Assembly: GCA_035943635.1 (NCBI GenBank)
Contig: DASZBX010000063.1
Span: 1 to 14,307 of the forward strand
Direction: 5' to 3'
Length of the DNA stretch: 14,307 nt
Source of the DNA: DASZBX01 sp035943635
Lineage (GTDB): Bacteria > Actinomycetota > Actinomycetes > Streptomycetales > Catenulisporaceae
Part shown: one piece after another, positions 1 to 6,167 of the stretch
Numbering within the stretch: the stretch's first letter is position 1
Layout: every line of letters begins with the position of its first letter
Notes under the pieces: model-generated
Told to the model about the DNA's origin: nothing
Seen by the model: only the letters and a program-made list of their open reading frames with translations
Databases searched by the model: none
Translations under genes and position numbers: made by a program

Positions 1-137
1 CCGCACGCAACGGCACAGACGACCGAGTATGAGCCGTCCCGTGCGGCGCGCCCATGCTCGGCGCTGACCAGATTCGCCTCACCTACCAGCACAAACCGGC
101 GGTCATGCCGTGGCCTTGACACATTCCCAAACACTGC

Positions 138-488
138 CTAGAAGATCTTGCGCAGTTTGAGCAGGTCGCCGAAGGAGGCGTTCACCTTGATCCGGCCGGC
201 GGTCATCGCGGCGATGAAGTTGAGCCGGCCGTCGACCAGGGCGAGCAGGTCGTCGCTCGGGATGACCAGGCGGATCTGCGCGTCCGGCACCGCCGCGGGC
301 GGGTCGAAGGAGCGCACGTCCACCAGCCGGGCGTCCTTGAGCTGGCCGTGGAAGGTGGTCTTCAGGTCCGGGATCTCGCAGCTCACGGACCGTTCGAGCA
401 GGTTCTTGGACCGCTCCGCGGAGTCGATCCCGCTCATCTTCTGGGCCAGCTGGTCCAGGGCCTTCGCGCATTCTTCCTTGGTCGCCAC
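138..488 (-). CDS. SCP2 sterol-binding domain protein
   Basis: This is a 116-residue protein consisting of little more than one SCP2 (sterol carrier protein 2) fold. Residues such as SCEIPDLKTTFHGQLKDAR, the IRLVIPSDDLLALVDGRLNF stretch and the ending AGRIKVNASFGDLLKLRKIF match the usual SCP2 pattern, in which a hydrophobic tunnel is closed by a C-terminal 'GKIKxxGDxxxLxxL' segment. Family members bind lipids or fatty acyl chains; the ligand here is unknown. The GTG at 488 was chosen because actinobacterial homologues begin with a MAT-KEEC-like sequence, because the residues an ATG at 542 would add are Arg-rich and unlike the family, and because a TAGGCT hexamer lies exactly 7 bases upstream. 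No Shine-Dalgarno is visible, so a leaderless mRNA is likely. The gene is divergent from the tlyA cluster. The domain call is confident; the role is not. Confidence 0.85.
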   Translation of the reverse strand: MATKEECAKALDQLAQKMSGIDSAERSKNLLERSVSCEIPDLKTTFHGQLKDARLVDVRSFDPPAAVPDAQIRLVIPSDDLLALVDGRLNFIAAMTAGRIKVNASFGDLLKLRKIF

Positions 489-495
489 GGACCGA

Positions 496-501
496 AGCCT
501 A
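496..501 (-). promoter_or_regulatory. -10 element for leaderless SCP2-like gene
   Basis: Read on the minus strand, TAGGCT fits the actinobacterial -10 consensus TANNNT. It is followed by 7 bases and then the GTG start at 488, which is the spacing expected if transcription begins at the start codon. No convincing -35 was found. Inference only. Confidence 0.45.
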
Positions 502-533
502 CGCCGTGGCCGCGCCGTCCGCGATCGGCACGG

Positions 534-539
534 TACCGT
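534..539 (+). promoter_or_regulatory. -10 element for the 78-aa protein / tlyA cluster
   Basis: TACCGT fits TANNNT and is followed by exactly 7 bases before the ATG at 547. No Shine-Dalgarno precedes that ATG, so a leaderless transcript is the simplest reading. The hexamer lies back to back with the minus-strand TAGGCT at 496-501, making 489-546 a compact divergent promoter region. No good -35 is visible. Confidence 0.4.
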
Positions 540-546
540 CATCCCT

Positions 547-783
547 ATGTGGAATGAACACGGCGGGAATGACCGGCGGGGCCCCGAGGCGATGGAGCTG
601 CCGCACGCCGTCGCCGAGGCCGCCCTGCCCGAGCTGCAGCCGACCGGGCACGCCGAGGTGGATGCGGCGCTGATGCGGCTGGGCGAGTTGTCCGAGCGTC
701 CGGTGGGCGGGCACGCCGAGCTCTACGACGACGTCCACCAGCGGTTGCAGGATGTGCTGGCCGAGCTAGACCGGCAGCGGTAG
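547..783 (+). CDS. Conserved small actinobacterial protein upstream of tlyA
   Basis: This is a 78-residue acidic protein of unknown function. Small proteins of this type are recurrent just upstream of tlyA in Actinobacteria. The conserved-looking part is the C-terminal half: an alternation around VDAALMRLGELSERPVGGH, then ELYDDVHQRLQDVLAELD, which reads as an amphipathic helix. There is no signal peptide, membrane segment or catalytic motif. The ATG at 547 is preferred because a TANNNT hexamer lies 7 bases upstream; an in-frame ATG at 592 is the alternative. The frame is open further upstream, but that part only mirrors the opposite-strand SCP2 gene. It ends 13 bases before tlyA, so the two are probably co-transcribed. 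A partner or regulator role in ribosome modification would be speculation. Confidence 0.7.
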   Translation: MWNEHGGNDRRGPEAMELPHAVAEAALPELQPTGHAEVDAALMRLGELSERPVGGHAELYDDVHQRLQDVLAELDRQR

Positions 784-796
784 GGAAGGTCGGGCG

Positions 797-1687
797 ATGG
801 CCGGGCAGGCACGTCGGCGGCTGGACGCGGAACTGGTCCGGCGCGGGCAGGCGCGGTCCAGGGAGCAGGCGGTGGAGCTGATCCTGGCCGGGCGGGTGAG
901 CGTGGGCGGGCAGCTGGCCGGGAAGGCGGCGACCCAGGTGGAGACCTCGGCCGCGATCGTGGTCCGGGCCGATCCGGCCGGGGCGGCCGAGTACGCCTCC
1001 CGCGGCGGGCACAAGCTGGCCGGCGCGCTGGCCGCGTTCGGGCCGCGCGGCCTGGTCGTGGCCGGGCGCCGCTGCCTGGACGCCGGCGCGTCCACCGGCG
1101 GTTTCACCGACGTGCTGCTGCGGGCCGGGGCGCGCGAGGTGGTCGCGGTGGACGTCGGGTACGGGCAGCTGGTCTGGCGGCTGCAGAACGATCCGCGGGT
1201 GGTCGTGGTGGACCGGACGAACGTGCGCGAACTGACGGTCGACCAGATCGGCGGGGCGAAGGTGGAACTGGTGGTCGGGGATCTTTCGTTCATCTCCCTG
1301 ACGCTGGTCCTGCCGGCGCTGGTCGGCTGCGCCGCCCCGGACGCGGACTTCGCCCTGATGGTCAAGCCGCAGTTCGAGGTCGGCCGGGAGCGGCTGGGCG
1401 CGGGCGGGGTGGTGCGGGACACCGCGCTGCACGCCGAGGCGGTGCGCACGGTCGCGGCCGGGGCCGGGCGGCTCGGGCTGGGCGTGCGCGCGGTCGCGGC
1501 CAGTCCGCTGCCCGGGCCGAGCGGCAACGTGGAGTACTTCCTGTGGCTGTCCGCCGGGGCGCCGGCGCTGGCCGAGGCGGACCTCGCGGCGGCGATCGCG
1601 GCCGGACCGGCCGGCGCCGGCGCCGCGGGCCCGGCTCAGGCGACCTCCGCAGCGCCCGACGCGTCCGTATCCGTATTCGAATCCTGA
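797..1687 (+). CDS. tlyA: TlyA-family 16S/23S rRNA (cytidine-2'-O)-methyltransferase
   Basis: TlyA transfers a methyl group from S-adenosylmethionine to ribose 2'-OH groups of cytidines in 16S and 23S rRNA; in mycobacteria its loss gives capreomycin/viomycin resistance. The 296 residues show an S4-type RNA-binding domain (about 6-65, starting RRLDAELVRRGQARSREQA), then an FtsJ-type methyltransferase fold with the SAM loop DAGASTGGFTD at 95-105. The K-D-K-E catalytic tetrad is complete: Lys73 (SRGGHK), Asp162 (GDLSF), Lys190 (MVKPQFE) and Glu246 (GNVEYF). After about residue 262 there is an Ala/Gly-rich tail of some 35 residues that looks dispensable. A GGAAGG ribosome site lies at 784-789. 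The next gene, nadK, starts 9 bases after the stop, so the pair should form one operon. The historical name 'hemolysin' is misleading. Confidence 0.95.
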   Translation: MAGQARRRLDAELVRRGQARSREQAVELILAGRVSVGGQLAGKAATQVETSAAIVVRADPAGAAEYASRGGHKLAGALAAFGPRGLVVAGRRCLDAGASTGGFTDVLLRAGAREVVAVDVGYGQLVWRLQNDPRVVVVDRTNVRELTVDQIGGAKVELVVGDLSFISLTLVLPALVGCAAPDADFALMVKPQFEVGRERLGAGGVVRDTALHAEAVRTVAAGAGRLGLGVRAVAASPLPGPSGNVEYFLWLSAGAPALAEADLAAAIAAGPAGAGAAGPAQATSAAPDASVSVFES

Positions 1688-1696
1688 GGAGCGACG

Positions 1697-2665
1697 ATGA
1701 GCGGTGGCCGCGAGACGGACCCGGAGCGCTGGCTGGCCGGGGAACCGAAACGGCACGTCCTGCTGGTGACCCACACCGGCCGGGCCGAGGCGAAGGCGGC
1801 CGCGCGCAAGGTGGCGCAGTGGCTGTCGGACGGCGGCATCGGGGTGCGGGTGCTGGCCGGGGACGTGGACGGGATCGACTTCGGCGCCACCGCGCGGGTG
1901 TTCTCCGATCCGATCTGCGCGGCGGCGGACTGCGAGGTGGTCGTGGTGCTCGGCGGCGACGGCACCCTGCTGCGCGGCGCGGAACTGGCCCGGCACGCGG
2001 ACATCCCGCTGCTCGGGGTCAACTTCGGCCGGGTCGGCTTCCTGGCCGAGGCCGAACTCGCCGACCTGCACGAGGTGGTCGAGCGGATCACCGAGCAGCG
2101 CTACGCGGTCGAGGAGCGGATGACCCTGGATGTGGAGGTCACCGCGGCCGGCGAGGTGGTGGACCGGACCTGGGCGCTGAACGAGGTGACCGTGGAGAAG
2201 CGCAGCTGGGGCCGGATGGTGGAGGTGATGGTCGAGATCGACGGGCGTCCGCTCTCGCGCTGGGGTTGCGACGGCGTGGTCTGCGCGACGCCGACCGGGT
2301 CGACCGCGTACGCCTTCTCGGCCGGCGGCCCGGTGGTCTGGCCCGAGGTGGAGGCGCTGCTGGTCGTGCCGATCAGCGCGCACGCCCTGTTCGCCCGGCC
2401 GCTGGTGGTCGGGCCGAGCTCGGTGGTCACGATCAAGGTGCTCGACGATCCGGGCCGCGGCCAGGAGCAGGGCCGGCCGGCCGACGTGGGCAGCGGGGTG
2501 CTCTCCTGCGACGGGCACCGGACGATCGAGCTGCCGCCCGGGGCGAGTTTCGAGGTGCGCCGCGGGACCCGGCCGGTCCGGCTGGCCCGGCTGCGCGACG
2601 CGCCGTTCACCGACCGGCTGGTGGCCAAGTTCGCCCTGCCGGTGGACGGGTGGCTGACCCGGTAG
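1697..2665 (+). CDS. nadK: NAD kinase
   Basis: NAD kinase phosphorylates NAD+ to NADP+ in the cytoplasm and so sets the NADPH pool; actinobacterial forms can use ATP or polyphosphate. The 322-residue protein has the diagnostic GGDGT motif at 86-90 after a beta strand (VVVVL), the LLGVNFGRVGFLAE segment at 105-118, the ALNE segment at 160-163 that contacts the ligand, and the DGVVCATPTGSTAYAFSAGG region at 192-211. Its length is slightly above the 290-310 typical of the family because of an 18-residue hydrophilic N-terminus and a Gly/Gln-rich insertion around 250-265. The start is set by the GAGGAG ribosome site at 1686-1691, which overlaps the tlyA stop. In many actinobacteria the next gene is recN; here a serpin gene intervenes. 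Confidence 0.95.
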   Translation: MSGGRETDPERWLAGEPKRHVLLVTHTGRAEAKAAARKVAQWLSDGGIGVRVLAGDVDGIDFGATARVFSDPICAAADCEVVVVLGGDGTLLRGAELARHADIPLLGVNFGRVGFLAEAELADLHEVVERITEQRYAVEERMTLDVEVTAAGEVVDRTWALNEVTVEKRSWGRMVEVMVEIDGRPLSRWGCDGVVCATPTGSTAYAFSAGGPVVWPEVEALLVVPISAHALFARPLVVGPSSVVTIKVLDDPGRGQEQGRPADVGSGVLSCDGHRTIELPPGASFEVRRGTRPVRLARLRDAPFTDRLVAKFALPVDGWLTR

Positions 2666-2732
2666 GAGTATCGGCGGCCGCTGCGTAACGGAGCGGCGGT
2701 CGCAATCGTTACCCTTCGTTGTCCGAGGGCGC

Positions 2733-2757
2733 GGAACCCGCCTCGCGGCCGGCCGTC
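2733..2757 (+). promoter_or_regulatory. Candidate ECF-sigma promoter of the serpin gene
   Basis: GGAAC at 2733-2737 and CGTC at 2754-2757 are separated by 16 bases. A GGAAC-like -35 and a CGTC/CGTT-like -10 at this spacing are typical of promoters read by extracytoplasmic-function sigma factors, including the envelope-stress type. The predicted start would leave a 5' leader of about 50 bases before the ATG at 2815. The match is by eye only. Confidence 0.4.
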
Positions 2758-2814
2758 TAAGGTCCGACAGACTTTCTCGACGGGCTGATTTTCGACAAGG
2801 GGAGGCGCAGGTCC

Positions 2815-4116
2815 ATGCTGAGAAGACGACCGGCCGCGATCACGGCGGCCGCAGTCGCCCTGGCGACGGCGATGGCGACGGCCGGATGTTCGTCCTCGCC
2901 GCAGATGCAGGTGGTGGCGATGGTCACCGCGGCCCCGGCCGGCACGCCGCCGGCCGATCCGGCCGCGCAGGCGCAGGTGGTCACCGGGCTCGACGGCTTC
3001 GGCCTGGCCCTGTTCCGCAAGCTGGGCACCGGGAACGGCAACCTGGTGCTCTCGCCGCAGAGCCTGACCCAGGTCCTCACGATGCTGCTGCCCGGTGCCC
3101 GCGGCACCTCCGCGACCGCCCTGGAGTCCGTGCTCGGCTACACCGGGCTCGGCCCGGATCAGGCGGCTTACGCGCTCGGCGCCCAGGACCTGGCCACCGA
3201 GCAGCGCGCCGTCGCCGGGTCCGACACCCTGACCGAGGCCGACGACGTCTGGGTGCAGAAGGGCCTGACTTTGCAGACCCCTTATCTGCAGACCCTGTCC
3301 GGGGCGTTCCGCTCCGGGGTGCGCCAGCCCGACTTCGCCGCCGACCCGGCCGCCGCCGCGAACCAGGTCAACCAGCAGGTGTCGCAGGAGACGAAGGGCC
3401 TGATCCCGCAGCTGTTCTCACCCACGTCCTTCGACGCGGACACGGTCCTGGTGCTGACCGACGCGACCTATTTCAAGGCGCCCTGGCAGCAGTCCTTCGA
3501 TCCCGGCCAGACCGCCCCGGCGGGCTTCACCACCGCCACCGGGTCCACCGCGCAGGTCCCGATGATGAACCAGACCACGGAGTTCGGCTACGCGACCGGC
3601 CCCGGCTGGAAAGCGGTCCAGCTTCCGTACAACGGCGGCCAGCTCGCCATGGACGTGCTGCTGCCGGACTCCTCCGCACCCGGATCCCTGGCCGCGTACC
3701 GGAACAGTTTGACGGTCCCCGGACTGACCGCGATGGCCGACGCCTTCACCCCGAAGCAGGTCGAGCTGTCCCTGCCCGAGTTCACCGTCGACTCGGACCT
3801 GTCCACGCTGTCCGACCTGCTCCAGCAGATGGGCCTGGCGAACCTGTTCACCAGTTCGGCTGATCTCAGCGGCCTGTTCGCCCCCGGCCAGACGAATCCG
3901 CCCTATGTCAAGACGGTCGTGCAGAAGGCTCACATCGAGGTCAGCGAGGCCGGGACGACCGCCGCCGCGGGCAGCGGGGTCCAGGTCCAGGCCGCCGCCG
4001 CGGCCCCGACCATGGACCAGGTCCAGTTCGACGCGAACCACCCGTTCGTGTACGTCATCCGGGACGTGATCTCCGGTCAGATCCTGTTCCTCGGACAGGT
4101 CGCCGACCCGAGCTGA
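2815..4116 (+). CDS. Secreted lipoprotein serpin (protease inhibitor)
   Basis: Serpins trap serine (or cysteine) proteases irreversibly: the protease cuts an exposed reactive-centre loop and is dragged across the inhibitor. The 433 residues begin with a lipoprotein signal: RRR, a hydrophobic stretch and the lipobox TAGC with Cys25, so the mature protein should be anchored outside the membrane. Serpin landmarks follow: NLVLSPQS (76-83), TDATYFKAPWQQSF (215-228, equivalent to the family's NAxYFKGxW), VPMM (248-251), and the C-terminal NHPFVYVIRD...GQILFLGQV (408-429). The hinge before the loop, E378-A-G-T-T-A-A-A-G-S-G388, keeps the small-residue pattern of inhibitory serpins. The loop is rich in Ala (393-397). 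Ribosome site AAGGGGAGG is at 2797-2805. The gene has its own promoter candidate and a hairpin behind it, so it is probably a single-gene unit. The target protease is unknown. Confidence 0.93.
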   Translation: MLRRRPAAITAAAVALATAMATAGCSSSPQMQVVAMVTAAPAGTPPADPAAQAQVVTGLDGFGLALFRKLGTGNGNLVLSPQSLTQVLTMLLPGARGTSATALESVLGYTGLGPDQAAYALGAQDLATEQRAVAGSDTLTEADDVWVQKGLTLQTPYLQTLSGAFRSGVRQPDFAADPAAAANQVNQQVSQETKGLIPQLFSPTSFDADTVLVLTDATYFKAPWQQSFDPGQTAPAGFTTATGSTAQVPMMNQTTEFGYATGPGWKAVQLPYNGGQLAMDVLLPDSSAPGSLAAYRNSLTVPGLTAMADAFTPKQVELSLPEFTVDSDLSTLSDLLQQMGLANLFTSSADLSGLFAPGQTNPPYVKTVVQKAHIEVSEAGTTAAAGSGVQVQAAAAAPTMDQVQFDANHPFVYVIRDVISGQILFLGQVADPS

Positions 4117-4133
4117 CCGGCGCCGCCGGGCCC

Positions 4134-4154
4134 GCCCGCGGCCGGGCCGCGGGC
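4134..4154 (+). terminator. Hairpin terminator after the serpin gene
   Basis: A perfect 9-bp stem, GCCCGCGGC / GCCGCGGGC, with a 3-base loop (CGG) begins 17 bases after the serpin stop. All but no A/T pairs are present and no T-tract follows; actinobacteria often terminate at such GC hairpins. It separates the serpin from recN, which has its own promoter candidate. Confidence 0.5.
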
Positions 4155-4231
4155 CGGTGCGGCGGGTCCCCGTCCGGCCCCGGTACAGGGCTGTTACGGC
4201 CGCCGCGCTCACGTGCACCGCCCCGGTCGGC

Positions 4232-4237
4232 TAATCT
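4232..4237 (+). promoter_or_regulatory. -10 element for leaderless recN
   Basis: TAATCT is a good TANNNT -10 hexamer. Exactly 7 bases later lies the GTG at 4245, which is also the start that aligns with other RecN proteins. No Shine-Dalgarno is present. The region 4117-4244 contains no recognisable actinobacterial LexA box (GAAC-N4-GTTC). Confidence 0.5.
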
Positions 4238-4244
4238 CGTGTGT

Positions 4245-6074
4245 GTGCTGGAACAGATGCGCATCCGCGGACTAGGCGTGATCGAGGACGCCGTCCTCTC
4301 GCTGTCCCCGGGGTTCACCGCCGTCACCGGCGAGACCGGGGCCGGCAAGACGATGGTGGTCACCGGGCTGGACCTGCTCTTCGGCGGCCGGGCCGAGACG
4401 GCCCGGATAAGACCGGGCGCGGACCGGGCCACGGTCGAGGGCACCATCCTGGTCCCGGCCGAGGGCGCGGTCGCCCGCCGGGCCCGGGAGGCCGGCGCCG
4501 AACTGGACCCGGCCGACCCCGCCGCCGACGGCACCCCCCGCTCCGAACTGCTGCTGGCCCGGGTGGTCGGCGCGGCCGGGCCCGGCGGCGGCGGACCGTC
4601 CTCGGCCCGTTCCCGGGCGCACCTGGGCGGCCAGGCCGTGCCGGTGTCCACCCTGGCCGAGGTCGGCGAGGAACTGGTCGCCCGGCACGGGCAGTCCGCG
4701 CAGCAGCGCCTGCTCCAGCCGACCCGGCAGCGGGCCGCGCTGGACCGCTACGCCGGGACCGCGGTCAGCGAACCGCTGGCCGGCTACCGCGCCGCCTACG
4801 CGAAGTACAAGGACGTCGCCGCCGAACTCGACGAACTGGTCACCCAGGCCAAGGCCCGCGAACAGGAGGCCGACGCGCTGCGCTACGGCCTCGGCGAGAT
4901 CGACAAGGCGCAGCCGGAGCCCGGCGAGGAGGCCGAGCTGACCGAGGAGATCGGCCGGCTGGACCACGTGGAGGTGCTGCGCGCCGCCACCGAGCAGGCG
5001 TACGAGGCGCTCAACGCCGAGGAGGAGCCGACCATCGGCGCGATCGCGGTGCTCAACCTGGCCCGCCGGGCGATCGAGCAGGCCGCGGCGACCGACCCGG
5101 GCCTGGCCAAGGTGGCCGCGAAGATCAAGGACGCCTACTGGGTGGCCACCGAGGCCAGCGCCGAACTGGCCACCTACCTCGGCGGCCTGGAGGCCGACCC
5201 GGCCCGGCTGCAGGCCGCCCAGGAGCGCCTGGCCGAGCTCAACGCCCTGGCCCGGCGCTACGGCCCCGGCCTGGACGGGGTGCTGGCCTGGGCCGAGACC
5301 GCCCGGACCCGGCTGGCCCTGCTGGAGGGCGACGACGGCCGGATCGCCGAACTGGCCGCCCGGCAGGAGGAACTGGCCGGGCAGCTGGTCGAACTGGCCG
5401 CCCTGGTCTCCGCGGCCCGCGGCGCCTGCGCCCTGGACTTCGCCGCCGCGGTCACCCGGGAACTGGCCGAGCTGGCCATGCCGCACGCCCGGATCCTGGT
5501 CCGGGTCACCCAGCGCGAGGTGGACCCGGCCGCGGACCAGTCCGGCAAGGCGCTGGACTTCCCGCAGCCGGACGGCGCCGTCCGGCGACTGCTGTTCGGG
5601 GCCAACGGGATCGACGAGGTCGAGGTGCAGCTCGCGCCGCACCCGGGCGCGCCGTTCCTGCCGATCGCCAAGGGCGCCTCCGGCGGCGAGCTGTCCCGGG
5701 TGATGCTGGCCATCGAGGTCGTGTTCGCCGGGGCCGACCCGGTGCCCACCCTGGTCTTCGACGAGGTCGACGCCGGGGTCGGCGGCGCGGCCGCGGTCGA
5801 GGTGGGCCGGCGGCTGGCCCGGCTGGCCCGCACCGCGCAGGTGATCGTGGTCACCCACCTGCCGCAGGTGGCGGCCTTCGCCGACCGGCAGCTGCTGGTG
5901 CGCAAGGCCAGCGACGGCACGGTCACCTCCTCCGGGATCGCGGTCCTGGATGAGGCCGAACGCCGCCGCGAGCTGGCCCGGATGCTCTCCGGGCGCGAGG
6001 ATTCGGCCACCGGCCAGGCGCACGCGGACGAGCTGCTCGAAGCCGCGCGGGCCGAACGAGAGCGGATGTTCTGA
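4245..6074 (+). CDS. recN: DNA repair protein RecN
   Basis: RecN is an SMC-like ATPase that gathers and holds DNA ends during recombinational repair of double-strand breaks. The 609-residue protein has the complete split ATPase: Walker A GETGAGKT at 29-36, a long Ala/Glu/Leu-rich coiled-coil middle (about 160-400), the ABC signature ASGGELSR at 478-485, Walker B LVFDE at 503-507 and the switch histidine in VVTHLPQ (His538). The GTG at 4245 was chosen because actinobacterial RecN begins (M)LExMRIRGLGVI and because of the -10 spacing; an in-frame GTG at 4239 would add two residues and an ATG at 4257 would remove four. A Gly-rich patch at about 112-120 (GPGGGGPSS) lengthens the loop before the conserved SRAHLGG. 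SteA begins about 90 bases downstream. Confidence 0.95.
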   Translation: MLEQMRIRGLGVIEDAVLSLSPGFTAVTGETGAGKTMVVTGLDLLFGGRAETARIRPGADRATVEGTILVPAEGAVARRAREAGAELDPADPAADGTPRSELLLARVVGAAGPGGGGPSSARSRAHLGGQAVPVSTLAEVGEELVARHGQSAQQRLLQPTRQRAALDRYAGTAVSEPLAGYRAAYAKYKDVAAELDELVTQAKAREQEADALRYGLGEIDKAQPEPGEEAELTEEIGRLDHVEVLRAATEQAYEALNAEEEPTIGAIAVLNLARRAIEQAAATDPGLAKVAAKIKDAYWVATEASAELATYLGGLEADPARLQAAQERLAELNALARRYGPGLDGVLAWAETARTRLALLEGDDGRIAELAARQEELAGQLVELAALVSAARGACALDFAAAVTRELAELAMPHARILVRVTQREVDPAADQSGKALDFPQPDGAVRRLLFGANGIDEVEVQLAPHPGAPFLPIAKGASGGELSRVMLAIEVVFAGADPVPTLVFDEVDAGVGGAAAVEVGRRLARLARTAQVIVVTHLPQVAAFADRQLLVRKASDGTVTSSGIAVLDEAERRRELARMLSGREDSATGQAHADELLEAARAERERMF

Positions 6075-6167
6075 AGGATAACAAGCGCATCACAGCCCGC
6101 TGAAGTCTGGTTAAGAACTGGGCCGGGCGGGCATCCCAGCGCTTCAGACCTGGCAGGATGGGGGGTG

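Noticed and set aside
1..46. CCGCACG / CGTGCGG inverted repeat at the left edge.
   Set aside because: Seven pairs with a 32-base loop and no adjoining gene end; not supported.
545..2518. A 657-codon minus-strand open frame opposite tlyA and nadK.
   Set aside because: Composition is Arg/His/Pro/Gly-rich with no domain, typical of the complement of a high-GC gene; tlyA and nadK have full motif sets.
2677..2697. GCCGCT / AGCGGC stem after nadK as a terminator.
   Set aside because: Only 6 pairs with a 9-base loop and no T-run; too weak in this base composition.
4241..5953. A 570-codon plus-strand frame overlapping recN.
   Set aside because: It is an alternative frame of recN, nearly all Arg, Gly, Pro and Ala, whereas the recN frame has every ATPase motif.
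6083..6147. Inverted words AAGCGC/GCGCTT and CTGAAG/CTTCAG between recN and steA.
   Set aside because: Each is 6 bases with loops of 36 bases or more and they overlap each other; not distinguishable from chance.
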